From contig NZ_FNTQ01000001.1 of the NCBI RefSeq assembly GCF_900105755.1, forward strand, positions 3,348,001 to 3,412,000: a DNA stretch of 64,000 nucleotides. The letters run 5' to 3'. Made by a program: the position numbers and the translations under genes. This document shows, piece by piece, positions 50,116-58,709 of this stretch (its first letter is position 1; every line of letters begins with the position of its first letter). Under the pieces are notes generated by a model. That model made no database searches and was not told the origin of the DNA. It worked only from the letters and a program-made list of their open reading frames with translations. Origin of the DNA: Streptomyces sp. Ag109_O5-10 (GTDB lineage Bacteria > Actinomycetota > Actinomycetes > Streptomycetales > Streptomycetaceae).

Positions 50116-50778
50116 TCACCCGCTCACCGAGTCCGCGTCCGCGTCCGGCAGTCGTGCTCCGGCACGGCGGGCGCGTGCGAGTGCGGCCGGGCCTGCGCCC
50201 TGGGGGTCGGCCACTCCTCGCTTGTTCATGGGGCGCGGCTGGAGCACGTGGAGGCGACGGGGGCCGGGGGCCGCGATGACGGCGGCGAAGCGGGGGTCTC
50301 CGGCGAACCACACCTCCCTGATCTGCTGGGTCCTCTCGGTGGCGTAGCCACGTCCGAGGCGCCGTCTCCACCACATGGACCGAATGTGCACCTTCAGGAT
50401 CATCGGCAGCTTCTCGTCATGGCGCTCCGGGTCGGGGAAGCTCAGCCAGACGTCCCCGGCGGTGGCTCCCGGTACCCTTCCGATCCCGTTTTCCGGCTCC
50501 TCGAACACCTGCCAGGGGTAGGCGCGCAGCAGTCGCCGCGTGCGGAAAGCCCAGGAGATGTAGGACGGCTGGAGAAACGCCCGGTAGAACGCGTAGAGCA
50601 GAGGAGCGAAGAAGAACCACAGCGTCCAGGTCGTCGACGTGGTGACGTACCAGGCCAGCAGCCCCAGCCACGCGGCGGGCCACAGGATCTGGCCCAAGAG
50701 CGCGCAGGTGACCAGCTTGGCCCAGGCGCGGCGGGTCGCGGGATCGTCCCAGGCTACGGGGTGATGCACGGGCGGCAT
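50116..50778 (-). CDS. Membrane protein of the WXG100-type module
   Basis: 220 residues. Two adjacent membrane segments (VTCALLGQILWPAAWLGLLAWYV and TLWFFFAPLLYAFYRAFL) near residues 20-65, then a basic cytoplasmic or extracytoplasmic domain (WWRRRLGRGYATERTQQIREVW). The ATG at 50778 begins one base after the upstream gene's stop. No known domain. Function probably linked to the preceding WXG genes. Confidence 0.7.
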   Translation of the reverse strand: MPPVHHPVAWDDPATRRAWAKLVTCALLGQILWPAAWLGLLAWYVTTSTTWTLWFFFAPLLYAFYRAFLQPSYISWAFRTRRLLRAYPWQVFEEPENGIGRVPGATAGDVWLSFPDPERHDEKLPMILKVHIRSMWWRRRLGRGYATERTQQIREVWFAGDPRFAAVIAAPGPRRLHVLQPRPMNKRGVADPQGAGPAALARARRAGARLPDADADSVSG

Positions 50779-50779
50779 G

Positions 50780-51403
50780 TCAGTCCTTGTCAGTCGCATC
50801 GTCGGACACTTCCGGAAGCGGGTTTTCGAAACCGACCGTGGCGGCGATGTCCCTGAGCAGACCGCGGTAGTGCCGGGCGTGGTCGACCGCCGTTGTGGCC
50901 AGTGAGAGCATCGCGATGCCTCGGCCGTCGAGGCACGGTACGTATGCCGTGACCTGGAGCAGTCCGCTCGGAGCACCGAGTCCCAGTTCCGGCGGCACCT
51001 TCAGACGTGTCTGGACGAGCGAGGCCGGACCGCAGGGCAGGTCCAGCATTTCGATGTGCTCGGCACTCTCCACACCGACGGCCGCCCGGCCCGCGAGGAC
51101 ACTGCGCGGGGCCCAGCCGGTGTCCCGTCGGGCGAGCGTGAAGAGAGACAGCAACAGTCCGCCGTCTCCCTCGTCGTCCGTGTGAAGACCGAGGCAGCAG
51201 CGCATCACCCCGGCCTCCAAGAGCAGTTGGGCCAGTCGGAGCACCGGACCGAGGCCGACCAGCGGACCGTCCGTCTGTGCCGCATCACACGCCTCCCCCA
51301 ACTCGTGGAGCGGAAGGGGTACGAAGCCCGAGGGCAGCGCGAACCAGACATCGGCGTCCTCGCTCCGGGCCGAGTCGTCGATCGTGTAGGCGGCACCGCT
51401 CAC
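50780..51403 (-). CDS. Uncharacterised protein of the WXG100-type module
   Basis: 207 residues, GTG start overlapping the upstream gene by four bases. Soluble alpha/beta sequence (ADVWFALPSGFVPLPLHELG, VLRLAQLLLEAGVMRCCLGLH, GLLQVTAYVPCLDGRGIAML). Position after a large WXG protein resembles EspG-like chaperones or immunity proteins, but no family was recognised. Confidence 0.65.
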   Translation of the reverse strand: MSGAAYTIDDSARSEDADVWFALPSGFVPLPLHELGEACDAAQTDGPLVGLGPVLRLAQLLLEAGVMRCCLGLHTDDEGDGGLLLSLFTLARRDTGWAPRSVLAGRAAVGVESAEHIEMLDLPCGPASLVQTRLKVPPELGLGAPSGLLQVTAYVPCLDGRGIAMLSLATTAVDHARHYRGLLRDIAATVGFENPLPEVSDDATDKD

Positions 51404-52638
51404 GATGCTTCTCCCGCGCCACGGAGCAGGAAGTGGAGCGCACCTGCTGTCGCCGGAACGTCGACGCCCAGGGTTCTCGGTCCGTCGAGAAAGTTGGTGA
51501 CCGTCTTGGCCGTGCCGTTGTCCAAGGCACCGGCAAGGCTGCTCGCCACGCCGTACACGGCCGTGCCGGCCCCCAGGATGGTCGCTGGCCTGTCGACTTT
51601 CTCGACGATCGGCGCCAGCCTTCCGCCGAGCACGCGGGGATGCGACAGCAGGCTGACCGCTCCCTCGGCCGCCGCGGCCTCCGTCCGGATCGAGACGCCC
51701 ACTGTCCTGATCGAGGTCCCCGCCCTGACTCTGGCCTTGGCGATCCTCTGCCCGAGGGTCAACACGCCTTCGGCCTCACCGGCCGGTCCCGCGGTGGCGG
51801 CCAGCAGTTCGGGGGCCTTCATGGCCCCCTTGGCCACCGCCCCCAACCCCGGCAGCATCCCCAGGAAGTCGCCCGCCACGCCCAGCAGGTTGCTCCAGAA
51901 GTCGATGTCCAGTTCGCCCTTGGTGAAGCCGTCCTTCAGGGACGAGAGGACTTCGGGGTCGCTGACGCGCAGGCCGAAGGCCGCTCCGCTGAGCAGGCCC
52001 GCGGCCAGGAACAGCATCCAGGGGGCGACGGCCGTGAGGCCCAGCAGTGCGATGACGCCCAGCACGGCGGCGCACGCGCTGAGGACGTCGGGGAGGTTGT
52101 CGCCCAGCCAGTCGGTGAACTCGTCCCACGCGCTCGGCTCGTGCGGCGCCAGCCTGTGCGTGGCGTCGCCGATGTGCCGGGCCCGCCTGCGCGCGGTCTC
52201 CTCGTGCTCGCCGGCGAGAGTGCGGGCACGCTTCAGCACATCGTCCAGGTCTTCCCGCGCCGTGTGCTGGGCCGCGTGCCCCCGGGCCCGCCGCAAGGCC
52301 TCGCGCGCCTCCGCGGCCTCGCCGTCGAGCTTCCTCGCGCGCCGCTGGAACTCCTCCAGTTCCCCGGCCCAGAGGTCGAGTTGCCCGGCCGCCTTGGCGA
52401 CGGAGCGGGCGCCGTTCCTGAGGTTGAGCGGCAGCGGGCCGCCCTCCAGTTGCGCACGGAAGGCGACGGCCGCGTCGCCCTCCCAGTAGCTGCCGTTCAT
52501 CAGCCTGGTGACCTTGGCGTGCGCCTTCTCCATCTCCCTGGCGCAGTCGGACAGCCTGTGATGGACGTCCCGCACCAGGTCGGTACTGCCGGGCGCCGGG
52601 TCGAAGCCGAGATGGGGGTAGGGGCCGGCGACCGTCAT
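51400..52638 (-). CDS. Large WXG100/LXG-like protein, putative type VII secretion substrate
   Basis: 412 residues. The N-terminal helical domain has the WxG turn in NGSYWEGDAAVAFRAQ, followed by a long charged coiled coil (~85-150), two hydrophobic segments (VLSACAAVLGVIALLGLTAVAP and MLFLAAGLLSGAAFGL) and a small Gly/Ala-rich hydrophobic C-terminus. No known toxin domain is recognisable; a membrane-acting toxin is conceivable. Coupled to the small WXG gene upstream. Confidence 0.78.
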   Translation of the reverse strand: MTVAGPYPHLGFDPAPGSTDLVRDVHHRLSDCAREMEKAHAKVTRLMNGSYWEGDAAVAFRAQLEGGPLPLNLRNGARSVAKAAGQLDLWAGELEEFQRRARKLDGEAAEAREALRRARGHAAQHTAREDLDDVLKRARTLAGEHEETARRRARHIGDATHRLAPHEPSAWDEFTDWLGDNLPDVLSACAAVLGVIALLGLTAVAPWMLFLAAGLLSGAAFGLRVSDPEVLSSLKDGFTKGELDIDFWSNLLGVAGDFLGMLPGLGAVAKGAMKAPELLAATAGPAGEAEGVLTLGQRIAKARVRAGTSIRTVGVSIRTEAAAAEGAVSLLSHPRVLGGRLAPIVEKVDRPATILGAGTAVYGVASSLAGALDNGTAKTVTNFLDGPRTLGVDVPATAGALHFLLRGAGEAS

Positions 52639-52946
52639 GTGCCCCCGCCCCCGTTCCGCGCCTTCTCCAGCGCCTTCTCCAGGGCGACGTCCACCTCGTG
52701 GAAGTCGTCCTTAGCCTTCTTCGTGATGTCCGTGAGCTCGCCGATCTGCTCGGCGATCTCCTTCGCCCCGTAGCGCCACTCCTCCTGGAAGCGGTCGCAG
52801 GCCTTGTCCAGGCCGTCCGTACCGAGGCCGGCGGCACCCGCACCGCGCAACGCCTCCTGCAGGGCGGTGAACGACTCCTGCGCCCTCTTCAGTTCCTTGA
52901 AGAACCTGTCCAGTTCGGTGCCGTCGATCTTCAGCCGGTCAGCCAT
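52635..52946 (-). CDS. Small WXG100-like protein
   Basis: 103 residues, all helical, with a central turn RFQEEWRYGAKEI (WxxG rather than strict WxG) and a length typical of EsxA/B partners. GAGGAACG precedes the ATG. It overlaps the large WXG protein gene by four bases, so the two are probably a secreted pair. No ESX machinery in the window. Confidence 0.8.
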   Translation of the reverse strand: MADRLKIDGTELDRFFKELKRAQESFTALQEALRGAGAAGLGTDGLDKACDRFQEEWRYGAKEIAEQIGELTDITKKAKDDFHEVDVALEKALEKARNGGGGT

Positions 52947-53139
52947 GTGCGTTCCTCGTGCCGGGCAGGGGGTTCACCGGGGGGCTCCAGTTCCAGGCGG
53001 GGCCAGCGGTCTCTCGTCCCGCTCAACGATCTCCGCGTGCTCCGGTGACACGTATTCGGGCTTCGGCCAGGACCTGCCGCCCGCGTTGTGGATACGGTCG
53101 GTGCGCACACCTGCGGTGCAGCCATGAAAGGGGTGGGGT

Positions 53140-53541
53140 GTGGGGCGCTGGCGGGACGGCCGGGGAACGTTGCTCGTGCACGGGGACGGGGACGAGGACG
53201 GGGACCCGGTGGCCGCCGTTCCCCTGGAGATCGCCACGTCGTATCGCGCCCGCACCAGAGGACTGTTGGGGCGCGACGGCCTGGACGGCGCGATCCTGCT
53301 CTCGCCCGCCAGCGGGATCCACACCTTCCGGATGCGGATGGCGATCGACGTCGCCTACCTGGACCGCCGGCTGAACGTCGTCGCCGTGCGGACGATGCCG
53401 CCGGGCCGGCTCGGCCGGCCTCGCTTCCGCTCCCGGCATGTGCTGGAGGCGGAGGCGGGGGCCATGGCCGGGTGGGGGGTGCGGGCGGGCGCGCGGGTGA
53501 CGGTCGAGGTGGCGCTCAGCTCTCCGTCCGCGGGAACGTGA
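53140..53541 (+). CDS. DUF192 family protein
   Basis: 133 residues. Core motifs SYRARTRGLLGRDGLDG and IHTFRMRMAIDVAYLDR fit DUF192, small beta proteins of unknown role. GTG start near AAAGG. Its 3' end overlaps the convergent OmpA-domain gene by 26 bases. Confidence 0.87.
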   Translation: MGRWRDGRGTLLVHGDGDEDGDPVAAVPLEIATSYRARTRGLLGRDGLDGAILLSPASGIHTFRMRMAIDVAYLDRRLNVVAVRTMPPGRLGRPRFRSRHVLEAEAGAMAGWGVRAGARVTVEVALSSPSAGT

Positions 53542-54145
53542 CCTCCACCCGGCGGTTCTTCTTCCGCCCCTCCTCGGTCGAGTTGTCGGCGATCGGATAC
53601 TGCTCGCCGTAGCCGCGGACGTCGAAGGTGATGTTCGGGTCGTTCAGGTCCTGGTCGAGGACGCTCTGTACGGCGTTGGCGCGCTGGCGGGAGAGGACGT
53701 CTCCGTGGGCCGAGGTGCCCAGGTTGTCGGTGAAGCCGAAGACCCGGACCTGGGTCGGGTTCTGCTTCCTGATCTCGTCCGCGATCGCCCCGATCCGCGC
53801 CTTCGCCGCCTCGCTCAGCTTCGCGCTGTCCTTGCTGAACAGCACCTCGGCCTGGAGGGCGAACGTCACGTCCGCGTTGGTGTCCTCGCGCCGTTCGTCA
53901 CCGCTCTGGTCCTCCACGACCGACTTGATGTCCAGGACCTTGGGCTCGGCCAGGGTGGCGCCCTCGGGGAGCTTCAGGTCGGGATCGGTCGGGTCGATCT
54001 TCACGGGGGCGGAAGCGGAGGGTTCCGTGCCCGGCGGGGTGCTCGGGTCGCCGCCGTCGGCGCGGGCGGCCGTCGCGCCGCAGAGATTCGTGGCGAGCAG
54101 GAGCGCCGCGGCGCCCAGCGTCAGGGGGAGGCGTGGAGTGGTCAC
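53516..54145 (-). CDS. OmpA-family peptidoglycan-binding protein
   Basis: 209 residues. Signal peptide followed by a linker and an OmpA C-terminal domain (~95-205) with FGFTDNLGT, SRQRANAVQSVL and NRRVEV. Such domains hold diaminopimelate-type peptidoglycan. GTG start. Part of the Tad region, so it may anchor the pilus in the wall. Confidence 0.92.
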   Translation of the reverse strand: MTTPRLPLTLGAAALLLATNLCGATAARADGGDPSTPPGTEPSASAPVKIDPTDPDLKLPEGATLAEPKVLDIKSVVEDQSGDERREDTNADVTFALQAEVLFSKDSAKLSEAAKARIGAIADEIRKQNPTQVRVFGFTDNLGTSAHGDVLSRQRANAVQSVLDQDLNDPNITFDVRGYGEQYPIADNSTEEGRKKNRRVEVTFPRTES

Positions 54146-54152
54146 TGCGGCC

Positions 54153-54734
54153 TCACCCGGAGATCTTGATCGTGCCGCTGGAGAAGGTGGGGAGTTGGAG
54201 GGTGACCTCGGTGGTGTCGGCCGGTGGGGCGGGGAACTGCATGAAGACGGGGACGGTCTGGCCGGCGTCCACGTTCGTGATGCCGGTGCTGGTGAGTGGC
54301 CGCCCGTCCGTGTCGCGGAGAACGTAGTAGCGCTTCTTGCCCTTGGAGTCCACCAAGGTGGCCCCGCCGAGCGAGAAGCCGTGTTTGGTGATCTCCGTTT
54401 CGTCGCCGCTGACCTGGGCGGGGATCACGACCGAGTTGGCACCGTCGTTCTTGATGTCCCCGTTGACGGTGACGAAGCCGCCCGAGTCCCGCTGGACGGA
54501 GGTGATCTGCAGGAGCAGGCCGTCCGTTCCCTTGAGTTCGGCCAACGGCGTCTCGGACTGGCCTTCCTGAGCACTCGGGTTCGATCCGCCGCCCTTGGAG
54601 GCGGAGGCCGACGCCTGGGGCTTGTCCGCCTTGTCGTCGCCCCCGCTGCCGCAGCCGGTTGCAACTGCCAGGCCAGCCGTGACCAGCAACGCGACCGCCC
54701 CCCTGCGAGCCATCGCAGTGAACCGAATGCTCAT
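54153..54734 (-). CDS. Lipoprotein with an Ig-like (DUF4352-type) fold
   Basis: 193 residues. Lipobox AVATGC, Ser/Asp/Lys-rich linker, then a beta domain (LLLQITSVQRDSGGFVTVNG, GKKRYYVLRDTDGR). Function unknown; placed between the OmpA and TadG-like genes. Confidence 0.8.
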   Translation of the reverse strand: MSIRFTAMARRGAVALLVTAGLAVATGCGSGGDDKADKPQASASASKGGGSNPSAQEGQSETPLAELKGTDGLLLQITSVQRDSGGFVTVNGDIKNDGANSVVIPAQVSGDETEITKHGFSLGGATLVDSKGKKRYYVLRDTDGRPLTSTGITNVDAGQTVPVFMQFPAPPADTTEVTLQLPTFSSGTIKISG

Positions 54735-54769
54735 CGCACCGCTTCCTTCTTCACTCGTCGATTCGCTTG

Positions 54770-55357
54770 TCAGTCGGCCAGGTGGACGTCGAAGAGGTCC
54801 TCGGGTCCCGGGAGATCGGAGAGATCGGCGGGGTCCAGCCTCCAGATCCGCCCGCCCTTGCAGGTGAGCTCGGGCAGGGCGCCGTCATCACCGGCAGGTG
54901 AGAATGTGCAGAGCGAATCGATCACGGCCCTGGCGTGCCCCGTCGACTTCAGGTTCTCGGTGCCGGGCACGACCGAGTCGCCCACGGTCTTGTTCGGCAC
55001 GGCATCGACCTCGTAAGCCAACGGCGGGTCCGACGCGCAACGTGCCGTCGCGTCGTTCTGGGCCGCGAGTTGGTCGGCACGCCAGCAGGAGTCCGCGACG
55101 TCCACGTGGCCCTGGAAAATGTCCAGCCACTTGGTCGGGTCACGCACGTCCTGCACCCACAGGTCCGCGAGCTCGTCTCGAGTGTTCATGGCCGCGGCGA
55201 GAGCCGCCGCGTCGGCTGCGGTCTGTGCCCCGTTACGATTCACTGCGGCCTGCCCCACCGCCAGGTACGCGAGCGCGAGAAAGAGCAGGCCTCCCACTAC
55301 CGTGATGTAGATAGGGAAGGCCTGCCCCGAGTCGCCGTAACGACGAACACGTATCAC
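54770..55357 (-). CDS. TadG-like / TadE-like pilus-assembly protein
   Basis: 195 residues. GTG start overlaps the Flp stop (GTGA). One N-terminal segment GQAFPIYITVVGGLLFLALAY with the TadE/G signature QTAADAAALAAA shortly after, then an extracellular domain with four cysteines. Likely pseudopilin or assembly platform of the Flp pilus. Confidence 0.83.
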   Translation of the reverse strand: MIRVRRYGDSGQAFPIYITVVGGLLFLALAYLAVGQAAVNRNGAQTAADAAALAAAMNTRDELADLWVQDVRDPTKWLDIFQGHVDVADSCWRADQLAAQNDATARCASDPPLAYEVDAVPNKTVGDSVVPGTENLKSTGHARAVIDSLCTFSPAGDDGALPELTCKGGRIWRLDPADLSDLPGPEDLFDVHLAD

Positions 55358-55539
55358 GTGATCTTGTTGATCTCCGCAGTGATCTTGGTGAGGATCGTCT
55401 GGCCGATGCTGGTACCGGTAACCGCCAGCACGATCGCCACCACCACCGCGATGATCCCCAGGTACTCGACCGCGGTCTGGCCCCGGTCGTCGGCACGGCG
55501 CTGCATTGCGACAAGCATCCGCAGCATCAGGTTGCTCAT
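55354..55539 (-). CDS. flp: Flp-type pilin
   Basis: 61 residues. GGAGGGG precedes the ATG at 55539. Pilin motif RGQTAVEYLGIIAVVVAIVL: a short basic leader, Gly at the cleavage site, Glu at +5 and a hydrophobic helix. Main pilus subunit. Confidence 0.9.
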   Translation of the reverse strand: MSNLMLRMLVAMQRRADDRGQTAVEYLGIIAVVVAIVLAVTGTSIGQTILTKITAEINKIT

Positions 55540-55646
55540 GGTGCTCCCCTCCGGGTTCGGTTCCGATCCTGGCAGCGTAGGGCGGAACATACCCGGTGGC
55601 GGAGGGTCCGGGGACCCAAATCCGGACCCAGTTCACCCGGTTCATC

Positions 55647-56369
55647 TCAGGCCACCCCCAGCCACTTGGCCGTCGCCTGGGCGCGGGTGGTGGTGTGGAG
55701 TTTGGCGAAGATGCGGTTGATGTGGTTCTTGACCGTCTTCTCGCTGATGAAGCAGACGGCGGCGATCTGCTGGTTGTTCATGCCGGACGCGATGAGGTCC
55801 ATGATCTCCGCCTCCCTGCCGCTCAGTTGAAACCGGGACTGGGATGACTGTCCCATGGATGGTTGCAATCGCGAAAGGTGCTGGTGGGTAAATTCCCTAC
55901 GGGGAGCGCCTGTTTCCGGTCCGGCGTGTGCAGTTGCGTTCCCTCTGACGTGTGCCAGCAATGCGTTCGTCGCCGTCGGTGTGAAGTGCGGGCGGCCCCG
56001 GCCCACGTCCCGTACCGCCTCGGTCAGCTGCTGGGTCGTGAACTCGCCGTGGACCAGGTAGCCCCCGGCGCCCAGCCGGACCGCCTCCTGCACGAGGGCC
56101 GTCTCGTCGCTGTACGTCAGCATCATGACCGGGGCGACGCGGGCCAGGTGGGGCAGGGCCGCGATGCCGTCCACGCCGGGCATGCGGACGTCCAGGAGGA
56201 TGACGTCGGGGCGGTGCCGCAGGGCCGCCTCGTAGGCCGCTCGGCCGTCCTCGGCCTCCGCCACCACCGTGAGGTCGTCCGCCGCCGAGAGGACGGCCGT
56301 CAGGCCCGCGCGGATCACCGGGTTGTCGTCGGCCACCAGGACGCGCAGTGCTCTTGTCGCGTCGGTCAT
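55647..56369 (-). CDS. NarL/FixJ-family response regulator
   Basis: 240 residues. Receiver domain with phospho-Asp in DVILLDVRMPG; C-terminal LuxR HTH (LSGREAEIMDLIASGMNNQQ). An unusual linker of ~40 residues separates them. ATG overlaps the kinase gene by four bases (56366-56369). Sits between pilus genes, so it may control them. Confidence 0.92.
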   Translation of the reverse strand: MTDATRALRVLVADDNPVIRAGLTAVLSAADDLTVVAEAEDGRAAYEAALRHRPDVILLDVRMPGVDGIAALPHLARVAPVMMLTYSDETALVQEAVRLGAGGYLVHGEFTTQQLTEAVRDVGRGRPHFTPTATNALLAHVRGNATAHAGPETGAPRREFTHQHLSRLQPSMGQSSQSRFQLSGREAEIMDLIASGMNNQQIAAVCFISEKTVKNHINRIFAKLHTTTRAQATAKWLGVA

Positions 56370-57772
56370 GGCAGTGGCACCTCCACTCGGACCTCCGTGC
56401 CCTTGCCGGTGGTCAGTTGGATGCGGGCGCCCACCGCCGCCGCCCGTTCCGTCATGCCGAGCAGGCCGAAGTGGCCGGTGCGGCGCAGGCCATCGAGGGA
56501 CGTGTCGGCGGGCAGGCCCCGGCCGTCGTCGTGGATCGTCACCACCAGGTGGGTGGGGGTGGTGGTGGCCCGTACGTCGACTCTCGTCGCGTGTGCGTGG
56601 CGGTGCGCGTTCTCCAGGGCTTCGGCCGCGATGCCCAGCAGCTGGCGGGCGGTGGGGGGCGGGAGCGGGACCGGGGCGGCGGGGCCGTCGTACCGGGCGG
56701 GAAGGGCCGTACGCGCGGTGAAGCCGGTGGTCAGTGACTCCAGTTGGGACAGTACGTCGGCCTCTGGGCCGCCGCGCAGGTCCGTCAGGAGTTCGCGTGA
56801 CTCCGCCGCCGCCCGGCGGGCCGCCCTGGCCAGCAGGTCCGCCTGCTCCCTGATCAGGGCCGGGTCCAGGCGGTCCGGGGGGACGGCGGCCGACGACGCG
56901 AGGCCGTCGGCGACCAGCGCCACGCCGTAGAGCGTCTTGGTCACCGAGTCGTGCATCTCGCGGGCCAGCCGGGCGCGTTCCGCACTCGTCGCCTCCGCCG
57001 CGGCCAGGCGGGCCCGGGTCTCGGTCAGGGCCTCGGTGGCGGCGCCGAAGCGGAGCATCAGGTTGCGCAGGGTCGAGCCCATCGCACCGGTGATGACGCA
57101 GAGGCCGGGGAGGAGGAGGGACTCGGCCGGTGCGGAGTGGTGCCGCAGCGCTTCCTGGGCCACCAGGAGGATCAGCGACTGGAGGCAGGCGAAGACCGCC
57201 GCTCCGCGCCAGCTGTAGAGGAGGCCGGCGAGCAGGGGGGTGCAGACACTGACGTACGCGAGGGTGGTGTCGGGACCCGCCGAGATCAGGAGGAGCGAGC
57301 CGAAGAGGGTGTCGGCGGCCAGGAGGGTGGGGTGGCGCAGGAGGAGGGGGCCGAAGCGCTGCCAGTCCCGGAAGAGGACGTAGGAGACCATGAACGTGAC
57401 GACCACGGCCGAGCCGACCAGGCGGGCGCCCAGGCCGGGGCTGGCGTTGAGGAGGGCGGCGGGGGTCGCCACGGCGATCATCGCCAGGCGGAGGCCGAAG
57501 ACCTGGCGGCACAGCGCCTGGAGGGCACGGACCTCCACCTTCGCGCCGTCCCCGGCCACACCGACGGCCACGCCGTCCACGCCCACACCGGCGGTCTCGC
57601 CGTCCCCACCCACACCGGCGGTCTCGCCGTCCCCACCCACACCGACGGCCACGCCGTCCCCACCCACACCGACGGCCACGCCGTCCACGCCCACACCGGC
57701 GGTCGCGCCGTCCGCTCCGGTCGCGCGGGGCGCGGTCTTCTCCTCGTCCTCGCTGGTCGCCACGGTCGTCAC
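56366..57772 (-). CDS. Sensor histidine kinase, HisKA_3 type, with an N-terminal repeat
   Basis: 468 residues. The first ~75 residues contain six nine-residue repeats of type DGVAVGVGG. Five or six membrane segments follow, then the HisKA_3 box REMHDSVTKTLYGVAL (phospho-His) and an HATPase (NAHRHAHATRV, DDGRG, GHFGLLGMTERA). Partner of the adjacent response regulator. Confidence 0.92.
   Translation of the reverse strand: MTTVATSEDEEKTAPRATGADGATAGVGVDGVAVGVGGDGVAVGVGGDGETAGVGGDGETAGVGVDGVAVGVAGDGAKVEVRALQALCRQVFGLRLAMIAVATPAALLNASPGLGARLVGSAVVVTFMVSYVLFRDWQRFGPLLLRHPTLLAADTLFGSLLLISAGPDTTLAYVSVCTPLLAGLLYSWRGAAVFACLQSLILLVAQEALRHHSAPAESLLLPGLCVITGAMGSTLRNLMLRFGAATEALTETRARLAAAEATSAERARLAREMHDSVTKTLYGVALVADGLASSAAVPPDRLDPALIREQADLLARAARRAAAESRELLTDLRGGPEADVLSQLESLTTGFTARTALPARYDGPAAPVPLPPPTARQLLGIAAEALENAHRHAHATRVDVRATTTPTHLVVTIHDDGRGLPADTSLDGLRRTGHFGLLGMTERAAAVGARIQLTTGKGTEVRVEVPLP
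57551..57712 (-). repeat. 27-bp tandem repeat encoding the kinase N-terminus
   Basis: Six copies of a 27-base unit, translated as DG(V/A/E)(A/T)(V/A)GVG(G/V). The frame is kept throughout, so copy number can change without breaking the gene. Confidence 0.85.
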
Positions 57773-57788
57773 CTCCGCCTGCTTCCCC

Positions 57789-58676
57789 CTACTTACCCGT
57801 GACCGAACCGAAGTCGACCCCGGAGCCGAGCAGCAGACCCGCGACCAGGAGCAGCATCGTCGCCGGGACCATGAACGTGGTGATCATGAGGGTGGCCCTC
57901 GGTACCGCGCGGGCCGCCTTGCGGCGGGCGTTCTGGGCGTCGGTGCGGCGCATGTCCTTGGCCAGCGCGACCAGGGTGTCGACGATCGGCGCGCCCAGTT
58001 CCTCGCCCTGCTGGAGTGCGGTCACGAACATCGCCACCTGTTCGGAGTCGTTGCGCCGGCGCAGTTCCGCGAAGGCCTGGCGGCGGCTCATGCCGAGGTC
58101 CATCTGGCGGAGGGTGATGCGCAGTTCGTCGGCCCAGGGGCCCTCGTAGTGCGTGGCCACCCGGTCCAGGGCCTGCCGGAAGCCGAGGCCGGCGCCGACC
58201 ACCACGGCGAGGACGTCGAGGAAGTCCGGGAGGGTGCGTTCGATGACGTCCTTGCGCAGGCGGATCGCCGACCAGATGCCGACCTCCGTCCAGAACGCGC
58301 CGAAGAGGAGGAGCAGGACCGCCACCAGCCACTGGCCGCGGAGGAGGAAGACCAGGAAGCCGGTGCCGCCCAGGGCGCCGTAGACGGCGCGGCGGGCCGC
58401 GTAGCGGTCGATGGTCAGGCCGCCGGGGTTGCCCGCCAGGTCGATCCTGCGGCGGTACTTGGCCACCTGGCGCGGGCCCATCAGGCGCAGCACGGCGGGC
58501 GCGTACCGCATGCCCATGCGGTCGATGAGGGAGTTGGCGGCGCCGGTGCGGGTGGCGCCCACCTCCAGGGCGATGGCCAGGTCGGAGGGGAGCTTGGCGT
58601 CCGCACGGTACATGCGGACGCCCGCGAAGGCGCCGTAGACGGCGAGGGCCACGAGGAGGGCCAGGAGGAGTGCCAT
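57789..58676 (-). CDS. tadC: Tad pilus inner-membrane platform protein TadC
   Basis: 295 residues from the ATG at 58676 (GAGGTGG upstream). Type II secretion F domain (ERTLPDFLDVLAVVVGAGLGFRQ, QQGEELGAPIVDTL) and three hydrophobic segments, the last near the C-terminus. Works with TadB around the CpaF ATPase. Confidence 0.92.
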   Translation of the reverse strand: MALLLALLVALAVYGAFAGVRMYRADAKLPSDLAIALEVGATRTGAANSLIDRMGMRYAPAVLRLMGPRQVAKYRRRIDLAGNPGGLTIDRYAARRAVYGALGGTGFLVFLLRGQWLVAVLLLLFGAFWTEVGIWSAIRLRKDVIERTLPDFLDVLAVVVGAGLGFRQALDRVATHYEGPWADELRITLRQMDLGMSRRQAFAELRRRNDSEQVAMFVTALQQGEELGAPIVDTLVALAKDMRRTDAQNARRKAARAVPRATLMITTFMVPATMLLLVAGLLLGSGVDFGSVTGK

Positions 58677-58709
58677 GTGACGTACCACCTCTACCTATAC
58701 GTCGAGTGC

